From the NCBI GenBank assembly GCA_022376925.1, contig JAIOJX010000031.1, forward strand, positions 136,790,854 through 136,854,853: DNA of 64,000 nt, given 5' to 3'. Of this stretch, positions 1-10,842 are shown in pieces. The notes below the pieces were generated by a model, which was not told the DNA's origin, did no database searches, and was given only the letters and a program-made list of their open reading frames with translations. Source of the stretch: Tragulus kanchil. Taxonomy: Eukaryota > Chordata > Mammalia > Artiodactyla > Tragulidae. Positions within the stretch are counted from its first letter, which is position 1. The number at the start of each line of letters is the position of its first letter. Made by a program: the position numbers and the translations under genes.

Positions 1-1365
1 TATACAATGGGGCAGAGACAGCCTTTTCAATAAGCAGTGCTGGGAAAACTGGACGGTTACATGTAACAGAATAAAATTAGAACACTTCCTAACATCATAC
101 ACAAAGATAAACTTGAAATGGATTAAAGACCTAAATATAGTAAAAGAAACTATAAAACTCTTAGTACAAAACATAGGTAGAACTGGTGACATAAATCAAA
201 ACAGGATCCTTTACGACCCCTCCTGCTAGAATAAGGGAAAGAAAAACAAAAATAAACAAGTGGGACCTAATTAAATTTAAAAGCTTTTGCACAACAACAA
301 CAACAACAATAAAACTATAAACAAGGTGAACAGATAACCTTCAGAATGGGAGAAAATAATAGCATGGGAGAAAATAAACTTTGGAAATTTCCAAAATAAA
401 CAGGCAGCTCATACAACTCAATACACGAGAAAAGACCTAAAGACAGCGCTCCAAAGAAGATGGCTAACAAACACATGAAGAGACACTCAACTATGCTCAT
501 TATTAGAGAAATGCAAGTTAAAACTACAGTCAGATATCACCTCATGCCAGTCAGAATGGCCATCATCAAAAGGTATACAAATAATAAATATTGGAGAAAG
601 TGTGGAGAAAAGAGAATGCTCTTGCCCTGTTGGTAGGAATATAAACTGATACAGCCACTATGGACGATGGTATGAAGATTCCTTAAAAAACTAGGAATAA
701 AACCACCGTATGACCCAGCAATTCTAGGAAACAAAAGAAACAAAAACTGAAAAAGACACATGTACTCCAATGTTCATTGCAGCAGTGTTTACAACAGCTA
801 GAACATGGAAGCAACCTAGATGTCCAATGACAGATGAATGGATAAATAAGCTATGGTACATATACATAGTGGAATATTACCCAGTCATAAAAAGGAACAC
901 ATTTGAGTCAGTTCTAATGAGGTGGATGAACCTAGAGCCTATTATGTAGACTGAAGTGAGTCAGAAAGAGAAAGATAAATATCATATACTAACGCATACA
1001 TATGCAATCTAGAAAGATGGTGCTGGTGAATTTATTTGCAAACAACAATGGAGAAACAAAATAGAGAAGAGACTTAAGGACATGGTGGGGTCGAGGAAGG
1101 AGAGAGTGAGATGTATGGAGAGAGTAACACGGACTTACAACACCATATGCTAACACAGATAGCCAATGGGAATTTGCCATATAATTCAGGGACCCCAATC
1201 AGGAGCTCTGGAACAACCTGAAAGGGTGGGATGGTGAGAGAGACAGAGGGAAGTTCAAGAGGGAGGTGATCCATGTGTCCCTATGGCGGATTCATGTTGA
1301 TATTTGACAGAAAACAACAAAATTCTGTAAAGCAATTATCCTTTAATAATAATAATTTTTATTTT
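1..1365 (+). mobile_element. LINE-1 3' portion (ORF2 C-terminus and 3' UTR), decayed
   Basis: The plus strand reads as the end of a LINE-1 ORF2, starting with codons for MGQRQPFQ and broken by many stops. It continues into the conserved block around 530-780 (CAGATATCACCTCATGCCAGTCAGAATGG-type sequence) and an artiodactyl-type L1 3' UTR ending near the A/T-rich stretch at 1350. The window edge truncates the 5' side. Stop codons and indels make it inactive. Recognition is by family knowledge of mammalian L1 3' ends. Confidence 0.85.
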
Positions 1366-1530
1366 TAAATTTATTTTTATTCTTTATTTTAAAGGTTTTA
1401 CAGAGTTTTGTTGTTCACATACATGTATGTTCCCAGATCAGTCATATGCATATCCATGGTCCCCATCCACCCAGGTCCCCCCCATCCCACCCCTCCAGAC
1501 CTTTGCCCCAAGCCATTGTAAGCACTCCTA
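1366..1530 (-). mobile_element. LINE-1 3'-UTR-like fragment, opposite orientation
   Basis: Sequence from the TTTTACAGAGTTTTGTTGTT block through the C-rich CATCCCACCCCTCC stretch resembles the reverse complement of a ruminant L1 3' UTR. It sits tail-to-tail with the plus-strand L1 that ends near 1365. The match is by eye and the right boundary is uncertain. Confidence 0.4.
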
Positions 1531-2258
1531 TTCCCTTAGCACTGTGATACTAGCTATCTTTAATAATTTTTTTAAAAAGAAGAGCATGCTAAGACAAAAG
1601 AGTAATAAGAGAATAAAGAAAACTTCTTGGAGATTAAAAAACTCGACAGATGGCCTTTCTTGCTTTCTGGGATGGCCCACACTGTGTCTAAGGACTGTGT
1701 TTCCCCCCTTAATAAAACTTTTTTCACGTAAAAGGACAGTTAACGTAAAAATATTCAAAGAAAAGCCTATGATAAAATTAAGAAAAATTCCTGGGTGAGG
1801 AAACCTACAAAATGACAAAAACCCAAATGAAGTAAAGGATGGAGTTAAGACAGTCCAATAATGAACTGGTAGTACTGTCTTAAAGACAGAACAAAACCAT
1901 AATCAGAGAAATACTATAAGAACATTTCAAACCGTCCCAAAGTATAGAAGTCACCATCTTGAAGGGGCCAACCTATTGCGCAGAGTAATAAAGGGAAAAC
2001 AGTCTATACCAACACATATTATGAAATTTCAGAGAAAAAGCAATAATGAAGACATCCTTATAGCTTCTAAAATTAAAAATACAGTAAGTTATATTTGAAC
2101 GGTTAGCAAAAAGGCAGTAATGGATTTTGTATCGGCAACCTATGAAACTAGAAGACTATTTGCCAATCAAAGAGTGAGTAGAAAAAGATTTTGGAAATGG
2201 AAGGACATACCCATGCCCTGAGAAAAGATATACTCTTTCTCAGGAACTTTTTGAAGAG
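1531..2258. other. Unclassified AT-rich intronic DNA
   Basis: No gene or clear repeat is seen. A stretch near 1660-1735 (a TTAATAAAACTTTTTT-like tract after a C-run) faintly resembles an LTR end, but no paired LTR, primer-binding site or coding remnant was found, so it is left unclassified. Confidence 0.4.
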
Positions 2259-4533
2259 TACACTACAATCAAAATGGTATAAGATCTAAGAAACAGGGAT
2301 CAAAGAATAACAAAGGGAAAATCTCCAAACAGTAACCCTGCAGAAGGCTTTGGGAATTAGTTCAGATTGGGAAGGCATGCAGAGAACAACGACGACAACG
2401 AAAAAAACCCCAGTACAACAGGTACATGACAGATATAATGGAACATACACAACAAAATTAAGGATGTGCACACAGAGAACTGTGCAATCTATTTTTTAAA
2501 AAACAATCAGTTATTCTAAGGGGAGAAAACCAAAGAGAAATGAAATATTGTATATTGCTTTGCTCTGAAGTACACATAACCTAAAATGTACTAAAAGTAC
2601 ACATAAAACTAAAACCTAGCTAAATGCTACCTAAATAGAGACATAGACAATTTAAACATTTAAATCTCTGTCTATGCTAAGAAAAAATCCAAGATGGTAA
2701 CTCAAGACATTATAACAATGCGGATTCTTTACCATCTGAGCCACAGGGAAGCCAAAACATGGAAATAAACAACAAAAGACAACGTTTTAAAAGTGGTTGC
2801 ATTTGAAAGAAGAACAAGGTTGTGAGGGGAAAGAAAACAGTGAAGCATAGGTGTTTTTTGAAAAGTATACTAAATAATTACAAGAGTTCATAAAATTTAG
2901 AAGTCCATTAAACGACATTAATCAAAGAAAAATAAATTAATTGGGATTAAAAAAAACCAAAACTCTGTGGAATCCAAGTCTTTAACAGCCCATAAATTCC
3001 CTTAACTTTTTTTTTTTTCTTCCTTAGATAAGAAATAGATTTATTCAGATTCAGAGAAAGCACACTCCACAGACAGAGTGTGGGCCATCGTAGAGCAAAT
3101 CCAGTGGCCTCCCTTAACTTTTAATCTTCCATGGAAAATCACTTCTAGACATTTCATTTCTTGGATTTAATATGTATCAACGTCTGTTCCCTTCTCACTC
3201 CAAGCATGCTAACATTCTATACCTAGGAACATTTCTCAAAAGGGATAATCTCCTGTTTATCCATCTATAACTTTCCCCTCAATGATTCAATGTTGTAACT
3301 CAAGGGCGATTTTTAACATATGTTTGAGTTTAAGTTAAATATTGTAGAATCTGAGGACTCATTAGCCCATATGTGGACTTCTTAAATTCTTAAGTTAAAA
3401 CTACACTACAATCAAAATGGTATAAGATCTAAGAAACAGGGATCAAAGAATAACAAAGGGAAAATCTCCAAACAGTAACCCTGCAGAAGGCTTTGGGAAT
3501 TAGTTCAGATTGGGAAGGCATGCAGAGAACAACGACGACAACGAAAAAAACCCCAGTACAACAGGTACATGACAGATATAATGGAACATACACAACAAAA
3601 TTAAGGATGTGCACACAGAGAACTGTGCAATCTATTTTTTAAAAAACAATCAGTTATTCTAAGGGGAGAAAACCAAAGAGAAATGAAATATTGTATATTG
3701 CTTTGCTCTGAAGTACACATAACCTAAAATGTACTAAAAGTACACATAAAACTAAAACCTAGCTAAATGCTACCTAAATAGAGACATAGACAATTTAAAC
3801 ATTTAAATCTCTGTCTATGCTAAGAAAAAATCCAAGATGGTAACTCAAGACATTATAACAATGCGGATTCTTTACCATCTGAGCCACAGGGAAGCCAAAA
3901 CATGGAAATAAACAACAAAAGACAACGTTTTAAAAGTGGTTGCATTTGAAAGAAGAACAAGGTTGTGAGGGGAAAGAAAACAGTGAAGCATAGGTGTTTT
4001 TTGAAAAGTATACTAAATAATTACAAGAGTTCATAAAATTTAGAAGTCCATTAAACGACATTAATCAAAGAAAAATAAATTAATTGGGATTAAAAAAAAC
4101 CAAAACTCTGTGGAATCCAAGTCTTTAACAGCCCATAAATTCCCTTAACTTTTTTTTTTCCTTCCTTAGATAAGAAATAGATTTATTCAGATTCAGAGAA
4201 AGCACACTCCACAGACAGAGTGTGGGCCATCGTAGAGCAAATCCAGTGGCCTCCCTTAACTTTTAATCTTCCATGGAAAATCACTTCTAGACATTTCATT
4301 TCTTGGATTTAATATGTATCAACGTCTGTTCCCTTCTCACTCCAAGCATGCTAACATTCTATACCTAGGAACATTTCTCAAAAGGGATAATCTCCTGTTT
4401 ATCCATCTATAACTTTCCCCTCAATGATTCAATGTTGTAACTCAAGGGCGATTTTTAACATATGTTTGAGTTTAAGTTAAATATTGTAGAATCTGAGGAC
4501 TCATTAGCCCATATGTGGACTTCTTAAATTCTT
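2259..4533. repeat. Tandem duplication 1 (copies 2259-3391 and 3402-4533)
   Basis: Two head-to-tail copies, offset 1143 bp, start at TACACTACAATCAAAATGG and end at CTTCTTAAATTCTT. Ten bases (3392-3401) separate them. They are almost identical by eye; one visible difference is the T-run near 3009/4151 (run length and a C/T change). Contents are intronic and AT-rich. A short Bov-tA fragment is copied in each. Probably an assembly duplication (inference). Confidence 0.95.
2718..2753 (-). mobile_element. Bov-tA 5'-end fragment (duplicated at 3861-3896)
   Basis: About 36 bases read GATTCTTTACCATCTGAGCC ... CAGGGAAGCC, the reverse complement of the tRNA-like head of Bov-tA. It appears twice only because it lies inside tandem duplication 1. 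Confidence 0.6.
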
Positions 4534-6669
4534 GAAACAGTTTCTGAAGGACTCTCTGATCTTTCTATATACCAATTCATCCTGCACATGGTTCACAAGT
4601 AAATCAAACAACTTAAAATACCATTTTCATCACCTCTCCTTTATACAAGAACCTGTAATGAGTCTCCATTTTTCACGGGACTGAGGTCAGTTCTTTCTGC
4701 TGTTTATGAAGGGCCCTAGTCTGCCTTGATCTCATCTTCCTAGTCCATAACTCTCCAAAGTGTACCCTCACCTTCTGCCAGATGAATCTTTCTACCTCCT
4801 TTTCATGACATGCTGTTCTTACTGCCATCGCTTGCTGACGCTGCATCCTGAAAACTAAAAGCCCTCCCCTAAAATTCACCTATCTTAAGGTCAAGCTCAA
4901 GGCGCATAACCTTTTAGAAACTTCCTGTCAAGACTCATCTCTTCCTCCAGACAGCAATCAGTCCCTACCTTTGATAATTTCAAAACTGTGTTGGATCACT
5001 GTGTTTCATGCGATGCCAGTCATATTAAAAAAAAAAAAAGAACTATCATTTGAAGATTAAAAACATTCAGTTTGATTTTAATTTTCTCAAAATTAACCAA
5101 TGAATCATATAGCAGTCACCACCTATCAGTCAACAAAGCTAAAAATTAGAACAGAAGTCATTTACCCCAGGAAAACACCTCTGCCAGACCATAAAACACA
5201 AAGCTGATCTGGTGAGTCTGTGGGTGAGCTGCTCCCACAGGCACACGCGGGACAAGGGACAATCTCCATGACGTTCAAGAAAGCATGATCAGACTGCAAG
5301 GGACTGAAAGGTGTTTATGTAGGAGCAGACCAAGATCCACTTAAAGCTATTTTTTTAGCTTTAAACCTTGGCATGTTCACTACTTTTCCTAACAAAGTCC
5401 TTGGTTCATACCTCATAACTCATGGTTTTGTATCACAGCATCACATTACAGTAAAACGCACTTCAGTGACAACCCAACTAGTTATTGCGTATTATTATAA
5501 TAATGACAGTTTTACAGAAACACATACATCTATACTTACTTCAATGATTCAATGTTGTAACTCAAGGGCGATTTTTAACATATGTTTGAGTTTAAGTTAA
5601 ATATTGTAGAATCTGAGGACTCATTAGCCCATATGTGGACTTCTTAAATTCTTGAAACAGTTTCTGAAGGACTCTCTGATCTTTCTATATACCAATTCAT
5701 CCTGCACATGGTTCACAAGTAAATCAAACAACTTAAAATACCATTTTCATCACCTCTCCTTTATACAAGAACCTGTAATGAGTCTCCATTTTTCACGGGA
5801 CTGAGGTCAGTTCTTTCTGCTGTTTATGAAGGGCCCTAGTCTGCCTTGATCTCATCTTCCTAGTCCATAACTCTCCAAAGTGTACCCTCACCTTCTGCCA
5901 GATGAATCTTTCTACCTCCTTTTCATGACATGCTGTTCTTACTGCCATCGCTGCTGACGCTGCATCCTGAAAACTAAAAGCCCTCCCCTAAAATTCACCT
6001 ATCTTAAGGTCAAGCTCAAGGCGCATAACCTTTTAGAAACTTCCTGTCAAGACTCATCTCTTCCTCCAGACAGCAATCAGTCCCTACCTTTGATAATTTC
6101 AAAACTGTGTTGGATCACTGTGTTTCATGCGATGCCAGTCATATTAAAAAAAAAAAAGAACTATCATTTGAAGATTAAAAACATTCAGTTTGATTTTAAT
6201 TTTCTCAAAATTAACCAATGAATCATATAGCAGTCACCACCTATCAGTCAACAAAGCTAAAAATTAGAACAGAAGTCATTTACCCCAGGAAAACACCTCT
6301 GCCAGACCATAAAACACAAAGCTGATCTGGTGAGTCTGTGGGTGAGCTGCTCCCACAGGCACACGCGGGACAAGGGACAATCTCCATGACGTTCAAGAAA
6401 GCATGATCAGACTGCAAGGGACTGAAAGGTGTTTATGTAGGAGCAGACCAAGATCCACTTAAAGCTATTTTTTTTTTAGCTTTAAACCTTGGCATGTTCA
6501 CTACTTTTCCTAACAAAGTCCTTGGTTCATACCTCATAACTCATGGTTTTGTATCACAGCATCACATTACAGTAAAACGCACTTCAGTGACAACCCAACT
6601 AGTTATTGCGTATTATTATAATAATGACAGTTTTACAGAAACACATACATCTATACTTACTTCAATGAT
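4421..6669. repeat. Tandem duplication 2 (copies 4421-5549 and 5541-6669)
   Basis: Offset 1120 bp. Copies overlap by the microhomology TCAATGAT at the junction (5541-5549). Copy differences are single-base run changes: GCTTGCTGACG vs GCTGCTGACG, A-run length near 5028/6147, and T-run length at 5348/6468. Copy 1 begins inside the second copy of duplication 1, so duplications 1 and 2 form a chain. Confidence 0.95.
4640..4990 (-). mobile_element. L2-like ancient LINE relic (duplicated at about 5760-6110)
   Basis: The order of motifs (AAGGTCAAGCTCAAGG, then a TTAGAAACTTCCTG block and CATCTCTTCCTCC) resembles the reverse complement of an L2 3' region. The match is weak, by eye, with uncertain edges. 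Confidence 0.35.
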
Positions 6670-8690
6670 ACATTTACTTTGGGCTTAAAATAGGGTGCAT
6701 TTTGGTCTGCCAAAAAGATGATTAAATCATTTCCTGAAAGAGGCAAAGGTTATGATATTAGAAAAATTCTTCCCAATAAGACATCCTATCAGCGATTACC
6801 AGGAACTTTCTGGGCACTGTTTTCAACAGGAAAACTTTTATTTCGCTCCAGTCTGTCTGCCCTGTGAAGGATGGCCCTATTAGAATAATGGAGTGGCGAT
6901 TCCTAATAGACAAATTCAATATTCAAAGCAGTAGACAAACTAGGAGGAGGAACATGGAAAATCCTGTTGGTTCTGCCTACTGCCACAAATCAGATTCATC
7001 GACTTAAAGGTAGTATATAAAGAATATGTGTTAGGTCATAACCTCTCCAAACCCAACAACTCAGCCTCTTACAAGGCTGCACAGATGTGTCACACCAAGC
7101 ACCCAGTATCGCCTTACTGCAGGTATCTGACTAGTAACAAGGATGGGATTCCATATTTAAGTAGAAAAACCTGAATCCTCCAAGACCATTCCCTTGTGGC
7201 TCCTGAAACCCCACTACCATGCATTTCTGGAGCTCAGAGAACACTCACTGGGACAGAATTTTGAAATTATTTAGTCAAACACAGGGCACCTTTAAAGTTA
7301 AAGGGAGAGTCTCTGTCTCCAGTTTGGATGGAGTAGCTATAGGCTAAGCAGTCTGCACCCTTCCTGCACTTCATGGAGTCATAACAAAAACAGGGGAAAT
7401 ACCCAAGGTTCTGGAAAGAACTCTATGAGACCGGGCCAAGATCCTGTTAGTCAAACTTTGTATAAGTGCTTTCCTTTCTTCTTTCACAGCCCTGACCTTA
7501 AAAAGTATCTGCTTTCTGGGTACTCAAGGATACTGAGACCCTCTAATGCCCATTGTTAGCATCAAGATTTACCAACCTTAAAGCTATTTTTTTAGCTTTA
7601 AACCTTGGCATGTTCACTACTTTTCCTAACAAAGTCCTTGGTTCATACCTCATAACTCATGGTTTTGTATCACAGCATCACATTACAGTAAAACGCACTT
7701 CAGTGACAACCCAACTAGTTATTGCGTATTATTATAATAATGACAGTTTTACAGAAACACATACATCTATACTTACTTCAATGATACATTTACTTTGGGC
7801 TTAAAATAGGGTGCATTTTGGTCTGCCAAAAAGATGATTAAATCATTTCCTGAAAGAGGCAAAGGTTATGATATTAGAAAAATTCTTCCCAATAAGACAT
7901 CCTATCAGCGATTACCAGGAACTTTCTGGGCACTGTTTTCAACAGGAAAACTTTTATTTCGCTCCAGTCTGTCTGCCCTGTGAAGGATGGCCCTATTAGA
8001 ATAATGGAGTGGCGATTCCTAATAGACAAATTCAATATTCAAAGCAGTAGACAAACTAGGAGGAGGAACATGGAAAATCCTGTTGGTTCTGCCTACTGCC
8101 ACAAATCAGATTCATCGACTTAAAGGTAGTATATAAAGAATATGTGTTAGGTCATAACCTCTCCAAACCCAACAACTCAGCCTCTTACAAGGCTGCACAG
8201 ATGTGTCACACCAAGCACCCAGTATCGCCTTACTGCAGGTATCTGACTAGTAACAAGGATGGGATTCCATATTTAAGTAGAAAAACCTGAATCCTCCAAG
8301 ACCATTCCCTTGTGGCTCCTGAAACCCCACTACCATGCATTTCTGGAGCTCAGAGAACACTCACTGGGACAGAATTTTGAAATTATTTAGTCAAACACAG
8401 GGCACCTTTAAAGTTAAAGGGAGAGTCTCTGTCTCCAGTTTGGATGGAGTAGCTATAGGCTAAGCAGTCTGCACCCTTCCTGCACTTCATGGAGTCATAA
8501 CAAAAACAGGGGAAATACCCAAGGTTCTGGAAAGAACTCTATGAGACCGGGCCAAGATCCTGTTAGTCAAACTTTGTATAAGTGCTTTCCTTTCTTCTTT
8601 CACAGCCCTGACCTTAAAAAGTATCTGCTTTCTGGGTACTCAAGGATACTGAGACCCTCTAATGCCCATTGTTAGCATCAAGATTTACCA
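6458..8690. repeat. Tandem duplication 3 (copies 6458-7574 and 7577-8690)
   Basis: Offset 1119 bp. Copies begin CTTAAAGCTATTTTTTT and end at AGCATCAAGATTTACCA. The T-run after AAAGCTA is 9 in the first copy and 7 in the second. Copy 1 starts inside the second copy of duplication 2, so the stretch from 5338 appears three times (5338, 6458 and 7577). The content is intronic and unclassified. Confidence 0.95.
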
Positions 8691-9359
8691 AAACAAACAA
8701 ACAGAAGTTTAGTGATGGTTAAAACAAAGAATTCTCAAGAACTTCAAGTGGAAAATAAAGCAGGGATTTGCAAGACCAGTCTGGACAAGACTAGGCAGCA
8801 CAGAAGGGAGAAAAACCTGCAGATTGAGAATCGTTTTCCAAAGACACCCTGGGTTTATTAAAGGTGCCTGCAAAATACTTGTGTGAACTGTTTAGTGTTT
8901 AGGGTCTTGGGAAGGAACAGCAGTTTCAATGAAAGCTGGGACCCAGACAAAGAGAGGGGAGGGTGAATGAGGTTAATCACAAGACAGGGTAAAGTTCTCT
9001 GAAAGGAAATGGTCAAGTTACACCTTTTCCAGTTCATCAAAGGGGAAGGGAGACCGGAGGAAGTAAAGCAGGTTGGAATAAAGGGGCCTTGGGAGGGAAC
9101 ATAAAGGCAAGCTACAAAGACAAGAGGAATCAGGAAAGGCTTTGGAAAGCAGGTGATTCCACGAGGGGGGCGGGGTACGTGAGTGAAGGCCGCGGTCTTC
9201 TCCAACAAACAAAACAAAAAAACTGGGGTGTTTCCAATGCGATCAAACTGTGGAGTGGTCAGGCGAAGACCTGGGTTTGGAAAAGATGGAGAAAAGGGCA
9301 AGCTGTCAAGCGTGCTGTAAATAAAGGGAGAAAGACAGGACTGGGACAGAAGGGCCAGG
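8691..9359. other. Promoter-proximal ITFG1 intron, no gene seen
   Basis: Single-copy DNA whose GC content rises towards the CpG island. It reads A-rich at 8690-8760 and purine-rich at 9050-9350. I see no exon, repeat family or RNA gene. A long minus-strand open frame begins beyond it and runs through, but shows no protein family (see rejected items). Confidence 0.5.
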
Positions 9360-9448
9360 AAATGCAGGAGGACCGGCCACCCGGGCAAGGGGCGTGGGAA
9401 ACACCGGGAGGGGCGCGCGGACAGAGGGAGGGCCGGGCAAGCACTGAC

Positions 9449-9656
9449 TTTCCCGCAGCACGAAGAGGTCCGTCTGCTTGTCAGAGTTGAGATCTCCGAA
9501 GGCCGCCAGGGTGCCCCAGGCCTCGGCCCCAAAGAGCTCGGCCGTGACGTTGTGTAGCGCCCGCGCCGGGACCGGCCCGACTCCCAGCAACGCGAGCCCC
9601 GCAAGCAGCAGCGCCCGCAACACCCAGGAGTCCGGCAGCCGGCTTGCCGCCGCCAT
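9449..9656 (-). CDS. ITFG1: ITFG1 first coding exon (T-cell immunomodulatory protein, TIP)
   Basis: The minus strand from ATG 9656-9654 codes 69 residues plus one base, then a GTCAGT donor at 9448. The start MAAASRLPDSW is followed by a hydrophobic leucine/alanine core (about residues 12-25) ending GPVPARA. This is a signal peptide, consistent with a type I membrane protein. Next come HNVTAELFGAEAWGTL, with an N-glycosylation sequon NVT, and the first FG-GAP/calcium-loop-like stretch FGDLNSDKQTDLFVL. I recognise this as ITFG1/TIP (about 610 residues in mammals, extracellular FG-GAP domain, one C-terminal membrane helix). The start has G at -3 and +4. The frame stays open upstream, but the family start and signal peptide favour this ATG. 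Only the first exon is in the window; the gene continues leftwards. Confidence 0.95.
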
Positions 9657-9962
9657 GGCAGCCCCCCGGACCCCGCCCGCCGGCCTACTGCCGCGCTTGA
9701 CGGCAGCCGGAAAGCACCGTGTTGCCGGCCGAGGGACAAAGCGCAGCTCCAACGCCCGTATGGCCGCGGCCGGCTCGGTTCTCTCTCTCCCCAGGGGCTG
9801 CCCCTCTGGGGTTCGGGAGGCCGCAGGGCTGGGCCGGAGCGCGCCCTCACGCTCACTTCCGGCCGGCGCGCCTCCCGACAGTGTCGCGCGGGGGGGCGGG
9901 GCCGGCCGGGCGGCGCTGACAGGCGGCCTCGGGGCAGCTGCCGAGGCAGCAGCCGGAGCGCG
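9657..9962. promoter_or_regulatory. Core divergent promoter with ETS and GC-box motifs
   Basis: Between the two start codons lie a consensus ETS/GABP site CACTTCCGG (9854-9862), a second GGAA core in GCCGGAAAG (9706-9714), and a Sp/KLF GC box GGGGCGGGGCC (9893-9903). TATA-less, ETS- and Sp-rich islands are typical of housekeeping bidirectional promoters. Motifs are seen directly; occupancy is inferred. Confidence 0.7.
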
Positions 9963-10029
9963 ATGGCGGGGCTCATGGCAGAAGTGAGCTGGAAGGTCTT
10001 GGAGCGAAGAGCCCGGACCAAGCGCTCAG
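9963..10029 (+). CDS. PHKB: PHKB exon 1 (phosphorylase kinase beta subunit, main N-terminus)
   Basis: ATG at 9963 has G at -3 and +4. It codes MAGLMAEVSWKVLERRARTK then RS and the first base of a glycine codon, ending before GTTTGG at 10030. The peptide matches the N-terminus of mammalian PHKB; from memory the human form has a few extra residues after MAG. The beta subunit is a regulatory part of the cytosolic (alpha-beta-gamma-delta)4 phosphorylase kinase, which phosphorylates glycogen phosphorylase to start glycogen breakdown. The donor GTTTGG is weaker than consensus. Phase 1 fits exon 2, which supplies GC to complete the glycine. With exons 2-4 it yields 396 nt, or 132 codons. Confidence 0.95.
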
Positions 10030-10842
10030 GTTTGGCTGGCTGGGGCGCCATCTCTTCCATCCCCCCGCAGGGGGTGCTCCCCCTTGGGCGCTTCGGGCGG
10101 GAGGCAGAGAGGGGTCCTAGGATGAGCCTGTGCTCGCGAGTTTCTCCTTCGAGAGCAGACGGTGGTCCCTTGACTTCCTCTTGATGTCTTTCCCTTTTGG
10201 CCCCACCTTTACTCCGTTTTGCTTCCCTAGCTAAATTTCGTGTGTGTTCCCCCTCGAAAAGTCAATGATGGTGCCAACTTAGCCTGAAATCTACTTAGAA
10301 ATCAGACGGCGACCACTTTCCACGGAGTGCTGTCCATGCCTCTACTCCTCCCAGAAACTCTGATGGTTTCATTCTTACTTATGGGTAGGATCGGGTCCTG
10401 GAAAACCGGCGGCTCTTCATTGCCTTGTATCTCCTTTTTCCATCCCAAGTTCTGAGCTCTAGCCAGTTATCTATGTGACAGAATTTGGGGGGACGGGCCT
10501 CAGTTTGAGCAGGATGTCACGCTGAGCATAGTTAGGACTCAGAAGGAAGTGGGCCCCTTCCCTGGGCAAGTGGCCCCAGGACACCTAGTTCCCAGTGGTG
10601 GCTCCCAAACCAGGTGCCACGTACATCAGAACACGCTGCGCAGGCAGTTATAACAGTTCAAGTGTCCTGAACTGACTTGTTCAAATTGCAAAGTCACGGC
10701 TTTGAAGTTAGCACTTGTGGCTGGTAACTCATCTGAGAGCCAGGATTGCAGCTTCTCTTATTCCTGGCTGCCTGGAGGTAATCTCGAGCTAAAAAGTGTC
10801 CCTGTGAGCAGGAAAGTTGGTAGAATGATAAGTCTTCAACCA

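Larger units (their letters stand above)
1..9448 (-). other. ITFG1: ITFG1 intron 1 (partial)
   Basis: Everything left of the ITFG1 exon 1 splice donor (minus-strand GTCAGT at 9448-9443) is intron of that gene and continues past the window start. It holds a LINE-1 3' end, three chained 1.1 kb direct duplications (2259-8690), a small Bov-tA fragment and an L2-like relic. I saw no further ITFG1 exon here. Translations in this stretch are short and AT-biased with no recognisable domain. Confidence 0.85.
9360..10150. promoter_or_regulatory. CpG island with bidirectional ITFG1/PHKB promoter
   Basis: This is the only long GC-rich, CpG-dense stretch of the window, in sharp contrast with AT-rich flanks. 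It contains the first exons of two divergent genes whose start codons are 306 bp apart (9656 minus, 9963 plus). No TATA box is seen between them. The head-to-head order of ITFG1 and PHKB matches the known human locus on 16q (established knowledge). Shared initiation is inferred. Confidence 0.9.

Noticed and set aside
1640..1740. Endogenous retrovirus LTR end
   Set aside because: Only a short C-run and AATAAA-like resemblance; no second LTR, primer-binding site or coding remnant.
2259..8690. Satellite array or CRISPR-like array
   Set aside because: Units are two-copy, over 1 kb, differ from one pair to the next and have no spacer-repeat structure; the genome is mammalian.
9306..9752. Longer ITFG1 frame starting at 9752 and reading past 9449
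   Set aside because: The upstream extension lacks a signal peptide at its start, and the part beyond 9449 reads through a splice donor into intron. The ATG at 9656 gives the known N-terminus.
9478..9987. 169-residue plus-strand frame over the island
   Set aside because: It is the antisense shadow of ITFG1 exon 1, Ala/Pro/Ser-rich, with no family resemblance.
8858..10060. 400-residue minus-strand protein as a real gene
   Set aside because: It runs out of frame through ITFG1 exon 1 and antisense to PHKB exon 1, has no recognisable domain, and changes composition at the island edge.
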